NCBI GenBank assembly: GCA_024291935.2
Contig: CM044308.1
Coordinates: 119,624,501 to 119,688,500, forward strand
DNA from: Okapia johnstoni
Lineage: Eukaryota > Chordata > Mammalia > Artiodactyla > Giraffidae
Length of the DNA: 64,000 nt
Reading direction: 5' to 3'
Shown here piece by piece: positions 37,881-50,776 of the stretch. The notes beneath the pieces were generated by a model. That model saw nothing but the letters and a program-made list of their open reading frames with translations. It did no database searches and was not told the origin of the DNA. Each line of letters begins with the position of its first letter. Positions within the stretch are counted from its first letter, which is position 1. A program made the position numbers and the translations under genes.

Positions 37881-37984
37881 TCTGACCTTGGGTAAATCAC
37901 AGTATCCCATCTAGCTTCCCTTCTCAGTTTTCTCCTCTGTAAATGGAAGAAAATAATTCCTGCCCACCCTACCTAATAGAGCTA

Positions 37985-39170
37985 GATCAAGAAATAAATA
38001 ACAATGGACATGAAACAGTAAAGTATTATATATTAGAAATAAGTAAAAATAAAAAAAGAAATAAGTGGGTTGGAAGAGTCATTAATAATCCCATATATCT
38101 AAAAACATAATACAGGCTTGGGTGGGCATTACAGGCTGTTGCAACATACAGTTGCATGTAAATGAAAATAAGTCATAGTACTGACAGACAGAGGAGGTCA
38201 TCTACCTTAGGCTGTTCATCTCAAACCACAGTTTTGACACTTGGATCAACTCTCTCTGAAGGTGCTTAACCTATACTACTCAATATAAGGACACATTATT
38301 TTAGGTGACTCAAAAGTTTCTTCAGCTTATGGAGTGGCCATTTTTTTCATTAAATATCAATAAAAATATGTACATTGGCAGCAGACACATAGAGAGCAGT
38401 GTTCAGTTTTGAAACATACCTTCTTTTTTCTAAATGACTTTTGCAATTGATCTTAATTTTTCTGAAAAAATCATAACTAATATTAGCACTCCTTAATATC
38501 CTTCAAAATTCTTTTTGATCACTTTGCAACCTATGTGCTATGTATATTTGAAGAGAACTATATAAAACATGTTACTGGTGTAATCTACAGAATAAGTACA
38601 TGATTGTCCTCTATTAGTCTAAATATTATTTCTTACATATATCTTACAATCTAGAGCTTCCCTTGTTAAAGTCGCATACAAGAGCCAAATACTTCTAGCA
38701 TTAACAACCAACAAAATGAAATATTGCCTTACATAACAGAGCAACATGAGACTGTAAGTGGAACCCTAGACTCTTAAAGGAAAGTGCCAATATTTAGAGG
38801 TTTTGTTAAGAAGGATGCGTAGTGCTGCATTCAGCAAGTATCAGCGACCTGTACCTATTCCTAAACAACACTCTAAGATAAAGAAGTCTCTCATGAAAGA
38901 GGCGTGTGGATGCAAAACTAAGCACTGAGACCATGGGAGGATGGCATAAAAGTTTAGTGGCAATGGCAGGCATAGAAAGTAGAAGCTAATCCCAGTGAGA
39001 GGAGGCTCAGATTCAGGTAATTAAATGCTGTGATCTTTAAACATGAGCACAAGCAAGACAAAATGTGCACATGAGAAAAAAGATTACATGAACATTTGAA
39101 AACATACTTAAAACTCTGTTTATTACCTCCATAGTCCAACAAATGAGTCTTGATACTTTTACCATCTAGA
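37985..39170. other. Intron 16 sequence without recognised features
   Basis: No gene or named repeat recognised. Confidence 0.5.
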
Positions 39171-39177
39171 CTTTTAT

Positions 39178-40480
39178 TATTCAGTTCAGTCACTCAGTTG
39201 TGTCTGACTCTTTGCAATCCCATGCACTGCAGCACGCCAGGCTCCCCTGTGCATCACCAACTCCCTGAGTTTGCTCAAACTCTCGTCCATCAAGTCAGTG
39301 ATGCCATCCAACCATCTTATCCTCTGTCGTCCCCTTCTCCTCCTGCCTTCAATCTTTCCCAGCATCAGGGTCTTTTCTAATGAGTCAGTTCTTCGTGTCA
39401 GGTGGCCAAAGTATTGGAGTTTCAGCTTCAGCATCAGTCCTTCCAATGGATATTCAGGACTGATTACTTTGAGGATTGACTGGTTGGATCTCCTTGCAGT
39501 CCAAGGCACTCTCAAGAGTCTTCTCCAACATCACAGTTCAAAAGCATCAATTCTTCGGTGCACAGCTTTCTTTATGGTCCAACTCTTACATCCATACCTG
39601 AGTACTGGAAAAATCATAGCTTTGACGAGACGACCTTTGTCAACAAAGTAATGTCTCTGCTTTTTAATATGCTGTCTAGGTTGGTCATGGCTTTTCTTCC
39701 AAGGAACAAGTGTCTTTTAATTTCATGGCTGCATTCACCATTTGCAGTGATTTTAGAGCCCAGGTAGATGGGATTTCCCCATCTACTTACCATGAAGTGA
39801 TGGGACTGGATGCCACGGTCTTTGTTTTCTGAATGTTGAGTTTTAAGCCAGCTCTTTTCACTCTCTTATTTCACTTTCATCCAGAGGCTCTTTAGTTCCT
39901 CTTTACTTTCTGCCATAAGAGTGGTGTCATCTGCATATCTGAGGTTATTGATATTTCTCCCAGCAATCTTCATTCCAGCTTGTGCTTCATCCAGCTGGCA
40001 TTGCACGTGATGTACTCTGCATATAAGTTAAATAAACAGGGTGACAATATACAGCCTTGACATACTCCTTTCCCAATTTGGAACCAGTCCGTTGTTCTAT
40101 GTTTGGTTCTAACTGTTGCTTCTTAACCTGCATACAGATTTCTCAGGTGGTCTGGTATTCCCATCTCTTTAAAGAATTTTCCACAGTTTGCTATGATCCA
40201 CACAGTCAAAGGCTTTGACATAGTCAGTAAAGCAGAAGTAGATGTTTTTCTGGAACTCTCTTTCTTTTTCTATGATACAACGAATGTTGGCAATTTGATC
40301 TCTGGTTCCTCTGCCTTTTCTAAATCCAGCTTGAACATCTGGAAATTCTCAGTTCATGTACTATTGAAGCCTCGCTTAGAGAATTTTGAGCATTACTTTG
40401 CTAGCACGTGAGATGAGTGCGATTGTGCAGCAGTTGGAACATTCTTTGGCATTGCCTTTCTTTGGGATTTTTATTGTTAC
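39178..40480 (-). mobile_element. BovB LINE, 1.3 kb 3' portion
   Basis: Minus-oriented, from the 3' end (TTCAGTTCAGTCACTCAGTT) through the conserved C-terminal coding region (39515-39186 still open: [13 protein letters not shown]), the YADD region near 39930 and on to upstream reverse-transcriptase sequence near 40470. Multiple stops. Confidence 0.92.
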
Positions 40481-41640
40481 ATCCAAACATACCTTTCAAA
40501 CATAAGTGTTAGACTTTTAAAAAACATTTATTACTTTCTACATTTGCAATATTATTGTTAGGAATGTTTGACTCAGAGCTTCTCAAATGTGAATGTGTGA
40601 GTGTGGAAAGAAAGCATGTGCGTTCAGAGTACTTCAAAATCTCATACTTTATCTTAGAGAGTAATTGAAAACTCTGGTTTCAGGAAGGCAAAGGAATTTT
40701 TTCTCTTCTTTCTCTGCATCTTAAAAACTGAGCCCAAATTAAAAGATAAATAAGAAAGAGAAATAGTTTCATTTTCAATTAAACTAAGACATGTGCTAAA
40801 TTAAATCCAAATACATGACTGTGAAAAGCATATGGAAAAACTGTAAATGACTAAGCAGAGGTGAAAGTTCAAACCAAAGTACCCACAGAGCTACTGATGG
40901 GAAAGAAGGCAGTTAGGCCAGCAGGAGTCCAGAGATGCTGAGGAAATGGATGAAAATGGGAACTACTGGAGGATATGTAACCACAAAGATGAAAGAAGAA
41001 AAAAAAACAGGAGGAAGATCTGAGACCCAGCAAACTCGGGACCAACACAGAAGACAAGGAAATCAAATTCCTGGGATGACAGCAAAGGGAAGTCTCAGGA
41101 TATTGGCAGTTAAGAGAGTTTAAAGAGCAGCTTAAATCTTGATTGAAGGAAGAGACTGGAAGGCTCCAGAAGAGATATCTTTGGGGGAGGAAAAGAATTG
41201 ACCTATCACTTGGCAGGTTTCATAGGAAAATTGTATTGAGTGGTGCTACACAGATTTATTGAAGATCTCTTTAAAGAACTTTTTTAAAAAAAATAAAAAA
41301 GCTGAAGGAAGGAAGTCATTTGACTACCATGAACAATATTTTCATAGTCATGATAATGTGAACACTGATTATGTATTTAATTAAAAAAATTGTGATATAA
41401 TGATATTGGGAGGATGTAAAGAAGGGAAAGGTGGAGTAAGGAAGCTAAAATCTTCTCTCGTGTAGGAAGTAAACAGCTCCTGTCTGAAATTGATCAAATA
41501 AAGATAAAATATGGAGGTAAATATCAGATGAAATAGATAAAAGAAGTGAAAGTCACTGCTTCTCAGAAGTAGGGGCTGGTAAAGGGGTAAAAGCCAGTAA
41601 AAGCCAAGAGGCTATTAATATAAGAAACTATCTACTGCTT
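40481..41640. other. Intron 16 sequence without recognised features
   Basis: No gene or named repeat recognised. Confidence 0.5.
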
Positions 41641-41645
41641 TTTAT

Positions 41646-42868
41646 CATATTGGTGCAAAAGTAATTACAGTTTTGCATTATTGAACTTTGCTGTTTGATA
41701 CTGGAATACATTCTTAAATGTGGTTTTGTTAAACATCATTTTAATACACATTTCTCGCTTTATGTTGTTTTTTATATTAGACTACAGAAATGATTTTAGA
41801 CAAAAAGCAAATTTGAACGATTTTTTATTCAAGTTCAAAATGGGTCGTAAAGCAGAGGCGACAACTCACAACATTGACAATGCATTATAGGCCCATGAAT
41901 GACTGATGAACGTACAGTGCGGTGGTGGTTCCGGAAGTTTTGCAAAGGATATTAGAGTCTTAAAGATGAGGAGCGTACTGGCCAGTCATGGGAAGTTGAC
42001 AACAACCGAGAGCAATCACTGAAGCTAATTCTCTTACAACTATATGGGAAACTGCTGACGAACTCAATGTCGACCATTCTAAGGTCATCTGGCATTTGAA
42101 GCAAATTGGAAAGGTTAAAAGCTCGATAAGTGGGTGCCTCATGAGCTGACTGAAAACAAACAAACAAAAATCGTTGTTTTGAAGTGCTATCTTCTCTTAT
42201 TCTACACAACAAGCAATTTCTCAGATTGTGACCTGTGACGAAAAGTATATTTTCTATGACAACCAGCAACGTCAGTGGTTGGACTGAGAAGAAGCTCCAA
42301 AGCACTTCCCAAAGCCAAATATGCACCAAAAACAGGCCATGGTCACTGTTTGGTGGTCTGCTGCTGGTCTGACCCACTACAGCTTTCTGGATTCTGGCAA
42401 AACATTACATCTGAGAAGTATGCTCAGCAAATTGATGAGATGCACCAAAAACTGCAATGCCTGCAGCTAGTATTGGTCAACAGAATAGGCCCAATTCTTC
42501 TCCATGATAATGCCCAACTGCACCGCACACAACCAATGCTTCAAAAGTTGAAAGAACTGGGCTACAAAGTTTTGCCTCATCCGCCATATTCACCTAACCT
42601 CTTGCCAACCAACTACCATTTCTTCAAGCATCTCAACAGCTTTTTGTAGGGGAAACACTTCCAGAACCAGCAGGAGGCAGAAAATGCTTTCTGAAGTTCA
42701 TCGAATTCTGAAGTATGGATTTTTATGCTACAGGAACAAACAAACTTCTCTTTGCAAAAGTGTGTTGATTGTAATGGTTCCTGCTTTGATTAATAAAGAT
42801 GTATCTGAGCCTAGTTAAGATTTAAAATTCATGGTTTGAAGCCACAATTAATTTTGTACTAACCTAAT
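41646..42868 (+). mobile_element. Hsmar1-like mariner transposon
   Basis: About 1.22 kb with terminal inverted repeats (left TTGGTGCAAAAGTAATTACA; right TTAATTTTGTACTAACCTAA) and TA at the right flank. The length is near that of an intact mariner. The termini and protein match the mariner type that in primates gave rise to Hsmar1/SETMAR, as I recall it. Confidence 0.92.
41840..42740 (+). pseudogene. Mariner transposase remnant (DD34D, disrupted)
   Basis: A DDE transposase ORF broken by several stops and frameshifts. In pieces one reads the helix-turn-helix region (S-L-K-D-E-E-R-T-G-Q), then V-T-C-D-E-K near 42228 (first catalytic Asp), then the open block 42275-42649 with I-L-L-H-D-N-A (second Asp). 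The third catalytic position reads Y-S-P-N-L-L-P-T-N-Y, so the Asp has become Asn (34 residues is the normal spacing). It is inactive on both reading-frame and catalytic grounds. Confidence 0.9.
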
Positions 42869-42994
42869 ATAAATCATGCTCTTAGTAAAAGCTTGACTGG
42901 ATTTTTTTTCAACTTGATAAAAAAAAGTAATTAAAAAACAAATGCAGATTGATCATTTTAATTCATGGCATACACTTGTATACTTCACTATATA

Positions 42995-43215
42995 AAGCAA
43001 TGGTGTTCAACTGAGAGTGATTTTGTCTACTAGAAGATACTGGCAGTAATGAAGACATTTTTGGTTGTCATAACTGGTGGGGGAGAAGGGCTTGCTGCTG
43101 GCATGTAGTCCAGAGATGCAGTTAAACATCCTACAATGCACAGGGCATCGCTTACAACAAAGAATTATCCTGCCCCAAATGTCAACAGTGCTAAGCTTCA
43201 GAGACTCTGCTATTA
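42995..43215 (-). mobile_element. MER5A-like hAT-Charlie element
   Basis: GACATTTTTGGTTGTCATAA with CTGGTGGGGGAGAAGGGCTT and CATCCTACAATGCACAGGGC is the MER5 consensus pattern. Diverged. Orientation by consensus is uncertain. Confidence 0.8.
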
Positions 43216-43451
43216 AGCAACTGTAAAGAACAAATCTGATAATTTTGATGAAATATAAAATTATACTATGACTTAATATATACTTTACTATACTCCCTAG
43301 CACACTGGGGCTATTCGTCCCCAAATTAGAAAGCATAAACTGAACTCATTCCCAAGGTATCAAACCTTAACCTCAGTGAAAAACAGGAAAGACTGATGTT
43401 ATAAACACTGAACAGTGATGTCTTCTACAGTTTATATTATCTTCGACCCTG

Positions 43452-43672
43452 CATGTGTGCACGCTAAGTCACTTTAGTCGTGTCCAACTCTGCAACCCTA
43501 TGGACTGTAGCCCATTAGGCTCCTCTGTCCATGGAATTCTTCAGGAAAGAATACTGGAGTGGGTTGCCATTTCCTTCCCCAGGGGATCTTCCCAACCCAG
43601 GGATTGAACCTGTGTTTCTTGTGCCTCTTGCACTGACAGGCAAATTCTTTATCACTGAGTCAACCTGGGAGA
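43452..43672 (-). mobile_element. Bov-tA SINE
   Basis: Minus-oriented, from GCATGTGTGCACGCTAAGTC to TGAGTCAACCTGGGA. Full-length and moderately diverged. Confidence 0.88.
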
Positions 43673-43684
43673 TTTTATAATTGG

Positions 43685-44735
43685 GAAAAAAACAAACAAA
43701 CAAGTGACACACTCATCTAAAGCCCATCTCATATCTGCACCCTGTAGGGTTTAAGAGAATCTAATTAAGTAAATTGATTAAAATCCACTACAACTAAAAT
43801 ACTGCTCTGAAGAAAACAAATTAAAATTATACTCAGAGAAATTAATTCCACTACTTTCCTTGAGGTAGTGCGGCTGACTATGCTCTGTGCCAACAGAAGT
43901 TGAGTCAATCAACCTTACAAGTCCCCAGGGTGATAAATTTACTTTTAAAACTTTCAACCTGTCATGAAAGCAAAATATAAAGGTTTAAAATAGCTTGTTC
44001 TCACCAAAGAACAAGATAAACACAGGAAAAGCACCTCTGAATTTTTCAAAAACCAAAGCTTTTTAAAAACTTTATTAATTTATCCAAAGGTTTAACTTCT
44101 AGCTATATTCAGGCATGGTTTTTTTCTCGAAGGAAATACAATGATATGAGTGTTGGAAGAAAAGGCTTTCAACCAGACTTACTGAAAATTTTGTGATTTT
44201 TAAATGACTCTTCCCCCAAACCCAAAATATTCCTTTAAGAAAGGAATATGGGAAATTTTTTTAAATTAAAAATACCTCAGCAGTTCATCCATTTATTTTA
44301 TGTCTTAATTTTTGTTTTTCAGGAGGGATGGGAACAAAGTTTGGTTATCTCATTTTTCTCTGTGCAAGGCAAATTATAAGTTGTCAATGTAGGTGGAATA
44401 ATTAGGCTTAAACTAGATTTTAATTTTTGAATTTCAAGGTTTACTTACAATCTGCTTAACTTTTGGCCAAACTATCTTAAAAGAAACAAAAAGAAGCTGG
44501 AAAAAATTTTCTGAGTAGGAAAAAACAGTTTTAGTAATGAGGATAAACTTATTCTAGACATTCAGAGGTGACTAGGTTTTTCTTCCATATCTGTGATTTG
44601 GCCAAAATGTTTCCAACAATTCCAACAGCAAGCTGCTGGACTCCTAAATGTTAGAGTTTAAGCCCTTTAAGTTTATATACACAGCCATTTCCCCTGGGTA
44701 ACCACATATTATTATCAGGGTTAGATCCAGGTGGG
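43685..44735. other. Intron 16 sequence without recognised features
   Basis: No gene or named repeat recognised. Confidence 0.5.
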
Positions 44736-44739
44736 TTTC

Positions 44740-45310
44740 TGTATCAGCTGCTATATTATACAACTCCACTACATTCTGACTTCAGACTATTCCTGGATCT
44801 GGTTTCCCATAGCTTAGAATAAAGTCTCAAATCCTTAAAATGCCACACAGGGCTCTAAATGATTTGGCTCTCTGAATAAGTCTCCAGCCTCTATTCACAT
44901 GCCATTCTCCCCAACTCACTCTCTACCTCCACTTCTTTCAATTACTGGGAATAGCTATAGTCTTTTCCACCTGAGGGCCTTAGCATATGCTGTTCTATCT
45001 GCTGAGAATACTCTTACCCATCCTGCTGAACCACATAACTCCTAGCCTTCTTTCCTATGTCAGATTAAATATCACTTTCTCAGGAAGTCTTTCTTTTACC
45101 CCCAAAGACTAAGTCAGGATCCTGTTATACATTCTCATAGTTCCTGTGACTTTTTTCTTATAGCCTTCATCACAACTGTAATTGTTTCTTTATTATTTTA
45201 ATTTCAGCATTCCTCACTAGACTGTAAGTTCCATGAGACAAGGGGCTATAATCTGTGAGTGTATCACCGTGTCACCGGTCTATAAAGTACTTGATACTCT
45301 AGCCAGATAT
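44740..45310 (+). repeat. L2 LINE 3' fragment
   Basis: The ordered blocks around AATAAAGTCTCAAATCCTTA, GGCCTTAGCATATGCTGTTC, TCAGATTAAATATCACTTTC and GTAAGTTCCATGAGACAAGG follow the L2 3' end consensus in the plus orientation. It is ancient and diverged. Confidence 0.8.
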
Positions 45311-45319
45311 TAAAAAAAT

Positions 45320-47715
45320 AACTGTTTCACTATTCTGAATAGTCTTAATAATTTGAATAGTTTTATAAACTGGCTGTGATGAGGCCATTCCATTTTATCA
45401 AATGTATGTATTTTTCAATGTAGACAAGATTCAAATCTCGTTTCTTTGGCTCCTCCACCTACTTTACCCAAATCAGCCAAAGTAAATGGATATCTAGCTA
45501 GGAGGTGAAAGGTGTTACTCAACTTCACCTTCCCTAAGCATCAGAACACCCAGATCCTATCCAACCAAAACATCCTGTTACACATTCAAGTCCTTTACTA
45601 AATTACAGACATCATTAAGAATGGCATCTTGTTCATTTTTGCACAGACTATACTTAGTAAATTGTGACAGTCTGTTAATAAATGAATAAATGAATGCTAA
45701 AACACTTCAGATCATTAACACAATGATGAAAGTGATTCAAAAGGAATATATGAATCTACTCAAAATTACTAGGAAAAGTTTTGTTTCTGAAATCAAGTTT
45801 GTCTTGATATCCCTTGCATTCCTGCCTTCATTCATCTACTCGGGAATATTCACACTGCGCCAAAGCAACAAGAATAATGAAGGAACAGCATCAATCTACT
45901 TAAAAAGAAATATCAGATTTAAGAATTCTAATATTGCCATCATCTCATAATATTTTGACACTTGAAAGCACTGGTTTACTGTGCATTCAATTTCATTAAT
46001 GCCGTTATCCTTTAGGGCAAGCAATGGATAATAGCCCTTTTCTGAGGTTTATAGAACTGCCAAGAATGAATGCATGGAAGCTTATAAATTTATGTGTGTT
46101 TGTTATAAAGTCAATAATTTAACAAAATTAAAATAGATGCTGGTATTTTTCAATCATTAATATAATTTTTCAAAATTGATTAAAAAATAATATACTTAAA
46201 TAGTTCAGTTCAGTTACCTTCAGGACTAAAATAAGTTTCCTAAATGAAAAAAGGAATTCATAATGATTATCATACGCCAATACTAAGATAACTCATCAGA
46301 TCACTATCTGAATTTTAAATAGTTTTCAAATGAAATCAAGCTTGTTAACTCAACATACTATATTACTAAAGCAAAATAATACACAAATATAAAATTTATT
46401 ATCTCAGTTATTTTAATCATTGCTCTGATACTGCTTTTCTGATACTGCATATTATCATCAAATTTTATTAAACCTATTGTAGAAACTGAAGATACCAACT
46501 TGAACATTTTTAAAGCATAAAATTTTTTAGGTACATGCCATGGCTTCATGAATTTTTCTTCAGAGGAAAAAGACACAATATCCATGAAGGGAGAGTATTT
46601 TTTATACTATTAAACTGTGTTAAGGATAAAAATGTAAATAAATGCAAATAAAATGGAACTTTAAAATCTAAACACTGTACCTTATAACATCTCACAAATT
46701 ATGACCATGCCACCAATTTGAGATGTGGATGCCTGAATTATAAAGTTGAAGGCTGTTGTAAGTTTTTAGATCATACTAATTGGCCAAAGGATTTGCTTTA
46801 GATACCCACTAAAAGAGAAGTGTTGTTATACGGTGACTTAATTGCATTAAAAGAAAACAACTTTTCTTTCAGTTATATTTTTCCACCACCATCTAATCAC
46901 ATAAAGGCCTTGGTTCACTCTCCTGCCCCTCAAATACTTTGCTTTAGTGCACAGAAAGTTTTCTTTTCAGCTATTACACGATTAAGTATGTCCTTATAGA
47001 ATGATCAGAAGCATCTGGGAAAGGTGGAAGTGAAAAAAATCCTCACTGGGAAACTTAGCTTAATGTGTGCCCTTCAGAGTGGCCCATTATCAACATTTCA
47101 TAGTGGGTTTCTTTATTTTCAGGTCCCCAAGGTATGTGCCATAAATTATGACTTGAACTAAACAAGTCACACTTGGCTCCAAAATGAAATTTTCCTAACT
47201 CTACTTTCTAGTCCCCAAGGTGGGAAGCGGAAATCCTGGTCACAGCCAAAGAAGTCATATTTTTGGCTCTAACATACATTTTCCTGCTTCTCTAAAAGCC
47301 AAAGTCTGCAACTGAGACTACAAGAGTCTTAAGTTAGTATTTTAAACTATATTTTAATTTTTACTTCCAAAATCTGTCTCAAATTTAAGAAAAAAAATTT
47401 TAGTATCATAAAATTAATGTCATTGCCTTCTTTTTTTCCACTCAGATCACTTTTGTAACTCAGACACTGACCTTAACTCTTTAAAATATGAATTCAAATT
47501 CAAATGAAACAATAGAGAAAATAAGGCAGAAATAGACTGCTTCATTTCCATAAGAAAATATTTCAGATGTTCATTTATAAATAATTTCTACTTATTTTGC
47601 ATGGTAGATTAAGTATTAATGTAAAAGAACTGAAAAGTCCTAATTTATGGTCCAGTAATTTGAAGTATTGTTTTAGGTTTGGAAGAACCATTTACAGAAA
47701 TCATTTAATTCATCA
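45320..47715. other. Intron 16 sequence without recognised features
   Basis: About 2.4 kb with no repeat I can name, the longest such stretch in the window. Two short open frames (45690-45950 plus; 46585-46358 minus) have no recognisable product and AT-driven composition. Confidence 0.5.
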
Positions 47716-47739
47716 TCTCATTTTATAGAAAATAAGAAT

Positions 47740-48315
47740 ATGGCAGACAGAGCCTGAGGTGATTCCCAGAGAGTATAACCCTCTGACCTTGAGTGTGAGT
47801 AGAACCTGTGACTTGCTTCTGGCCAACAGAATATGACAAGAGCGATGGGATAGTCACTCCCTTGATTAGACCATGTTATAAGGTAAAGGTGTGGAAGTTA
47901 TTCCTCTTATGTTGTTATATGATTCCATCTTAGGAGACTGGAGCTAGACAGTATCTTGTTGGCCTTGAAGAAGTAACCTGACATGCTGTGAGAGGGCTTG
48001 TAAGGTGACCACACAACAAGGAATTCCAAGCAGCCTGCAGGGCATGAAAGCAGCTCTTGGCTGGATCAGTCCTACCACTATAAGCAACTGAATTCTGCCA
48101 ACATCGTAAATGAACTTGGAAGAAGATCCCAAGATCCAGATGAAAAAGCAGCCCAGCTGGCACACTGATTGCTGTTTTGTGGAACCATGAGCAGAGGACC
48201 CAGCTAAGCCATGCCCAGACTCCTGACCCATGGAAACTGTGACATAAGAAATGTGTGTTGTTTTAAGTCACTATGTTTGTGGTAATTTGTAACAGGGCAA
48301 TAGAACACTAATACA
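47740..48315 (+). mobile_element. MLT1-type MaLR LTR (ERVL-related), solo
   Basis: The 3' part has the typical end TAAGAAATGTGTGTTGTTTT with GTCACTATGTTTGTGGTAAT and CAATAGAACACTAATAC. The upstream part has CTTGCTTCTGGCCAACAGAA. No internal retroviral sequence adjoins it. An ancient mammalian relic. Confidence 0.8.
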
Positions 48316-48643
48316 AATAGGGCCACTGTAATCAATATACCCTCTTTATTAATATATTCTACTATGTATTAGATAGGGTATAAAACACTATTGGAATTGA
48401 GTACTCCCTTCATAACACCTCTAATGATTTATGATTGTAACAACACACTGCATTGCCTTATTATGTTATATATGAATGTTTACTACTATCCTACTCACCA
48501 TCTAATAATGACCACTATCATTATCATGCCTTAATTAAAGAGTCTAGGAATGAAGGACTGTTTTTCCTTTTTTTAATGTGAAGTAAAATAAACAACAAAA
48601 CCAAATACTATTTTGATAACTTATTTAAAATATATTTAGTTTT

Positions 48644-48970
48644 GGGCTTCCCTGGTAGCTCGGTTGGTGAAGAATCCACCTGCAATGCAGGAGACCCTGG
48701 TTTGATACCTGGACCAGGAAGATCCCTTGGAGAAGGGATAGGGTACCCACTCAGTATTCCTGGGCTTCCCTAGTGGCTCAGTTGGTAAAGAATCTGCCTG
48801 CAGGGCAGGAGATCTGGGTTCAATCCCTGTGTCAGGAAGATCCCCTGGAGGAGGGCGTGGCAACCCATTCCAGTATTCTTGCCTGGAGAATCCCATGGAC
48901 AGAGGTGCCTGGTGGCTTACAGTCCATGGGGTTGCAAAGAGTTGGACACGACTGAGCGACTAAGCACACA
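48644..48970 (+). mobile_element. Bov-A2 SINE (dimeric)
   Basis: Two tRNA-derived heads (48644 and 48770: GGGCTTCCCTAGTGGCTCAG) and one tail ending GGACACGACTGAGCGACTAA. One of the better-kept copies in the window. Confidence 0.92.
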
Positions 48971-49093
48971 CAAATTTAGTTTTATTTTAATTAATTTTAC
49001 TTTAATATATATTTAATAGTTATAATAAATATATTTAAATATAAAAGTACATTTAAGACTTAAACTAAATATAAATATTTAAAAAGTAAATAT

Positions 49094-49765
49094 ATGAAAC
49101 AGGAGGAAAGAGGGCAGGGCACAACCTTTGCAAGAATGACATAGCCTGAGGGCCCAACATAAAATTATGATTAAAACCAACTATGTCCAGGATGGCAGAC
49201 AAGTCAATTTCAACTAGACCATGATCCTTAGTATATGCTCACTGTGACACATCAGCAAGCTAAATGACATACCCAGAGGTGCCATGAAAGTTCCAAGGCT
49301 GACCATCAAAGACCAAAAAGCGAGCAGTGACCCAATTCCTGGAAATCTTCGTTTCTTCCCCTAAATGATTGGAATAATCCTCCCATTCATTAGCCTACGA
49401 AATTATCCAGTTCATGAAAGCTAACCACACCACATTTCACACACACACTCTCTGCAATGGCCCATATTCCGTTTGTGGAGTATTTCTCACTGAATTAATC
49501 CACTTCTTACCTATCACTTTGTCTCTCACTGAATTCTTTCTGCAACGAGACATCAAGAACCTGAGATTCATCAGGTCCTGAAACCAGATCTGTGAACTCA
49601 CCTGGAAGACTGTGGGTTTTGGCCAGGTTCAAGTCCCAGTCACGTGGATCAGAGTACCAAACTGGATTTTAGCTTGGTTTGAGTCCCAGCTTTGTGGGTT
49701 CAAGTCCCAAGCAGGGTTTTGTATGGGATCGAGTCCTGGCACATGGGTTCAAGTCCCAGCCTGAG
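49094..49765 (+). mobile_element. Solo LTR of a ruminant endogenous retrovirus
   Basis: A unit of about 670 bp starting TGAAACAGGAGGAAAG. It contains the conserved blocks ATGATTGGAATAATCCTCCC and TTACCTATCACTTTGTCTCT, with a possible polyadenylation region in front of the latter, and ends in repeated GGTTCAAGTCCCAG-like units. It resembles a bovid ERV LTR that I recall only in outline. No gag, pol or env sequence is next to it, so it is a solo LTR. Confidence 0.65.
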
Positions 49766-49924
49766 GTAAATGGTTTTATATCTAATGCTTAATTAAACTA
49801 ATTTACTGAACACTTACTATATTCCAAGGCAATATTTAGGTGTGGAGACAAAGATAGTTAAGAAATTGTTCTCATCTTCGAGGTCCACCATCAAACAGAT
49901 TATAAATATTTATAAACACTAAAA

Positions 49925-50062
49925 TATAATGGAAAAGGAAATGACTATCACTCCAGTATTCTTGCCTGGAGAATTCCATGGACAGAGGAGCCTGGTGGGC
50001 TACAGTCCATGGGGTCACAAATAATCGGACACAACTGAGTGACTAACACACACAAAAAATAC
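49925..50062 (+). mobile_element. Bov-tA SINE, 3' part
   Basis: Only the tRNA-unrelated part from GAAATGACTATCACTCCAGT to ACACAACTGAGTGACTAACA remains. Confidence 0.85.
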
Positions 50063-50092
50063 ACTATAATGAAGGCAGTGTGAACATGTGTT

Positions 50093-50575
50093 TTCAGTCC
50101 AGTTCAGAAGCTCAGTTGTGTCCTACACTTTGTAACCCCATGGACTGCAGCACACCAGGCTTCCCTGTCCATCACCAACTCCTGGAGCTTGCTCAAACTC
50201 ACATCCATAGAGTCGGTGATGCCATCCAACATCTCATCCTTTGTCATCCCCTTCTTCTCCTGCCTTCCATCTTTCCCAGGATCAGGGTCTTTTCCAATGA
50301 GTCAGTTCTTCACATCAAGTGGTCAAAGAATTGGAGTTTCATCTTCAGCATCAGTCCTTCCAATGAATATTCAGGACTTATTTCCTTGAGGACTGACTGG
50401 TTGGATCTCCTGGCAGTCCAAGGGACTCTCAAGAGTCTTCTCCAACACAATTCAAAAGCAACAATTCTTCAGTGTGCAGCTTTCTTTATGGTTCAACTCT
50501 CACATCCATACATGACTACTAGAAAAACCATAGCTTTGACTAAATGGACCTTTGTCCACAAAGTAATGTCTCTGC
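50093..50575 (-). mobile_element. BovB LINE fragment
   Basis: Minus-oriented, from the 3' end (TCAGTCCAGTTCAGAAGCTC) to the R-D-I-T-L-like segment (AAAGTAATGTCTCTGCTGTT). 5'-truncated or cut by the neighbouring SINE. Confidence 0.9.
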
Positions 50576-50579
50576 TGTT

Positions 50580-50776
50580 CATAACCCAGGGATCGAACCC
50601 AGGTATCCCATATTGCAGGTGGATTCTTTACCATCTGAGCCACCAGGGAAGTCCAAGAATACTGGAGTGGGTAGCCTCTCCCATCTCCAGGGAAACTTCT
50701 CAACCCAGCAATCGAACTGGGGTCTCCTGCATTGCAGGTATATTCTTTACCAGCTGAGCTACTAGGGAAGCCCTAA
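50580..50776 (-). mobile_element. Bov-A2 SINE, tail lacking
   Basis: Two minus-oriented heads (CTGAGCCACCAGGGAAGTCC and CTGAGCTACTAGGGAAGCCC) directly abutting the BovB. Confidence 0.88.

Noticed and set aside
50080..50757. 225-codon plus-strand open frame
   Set aside because: It is the antisense of BovB joined to antisense SINE sequence, not a gene.
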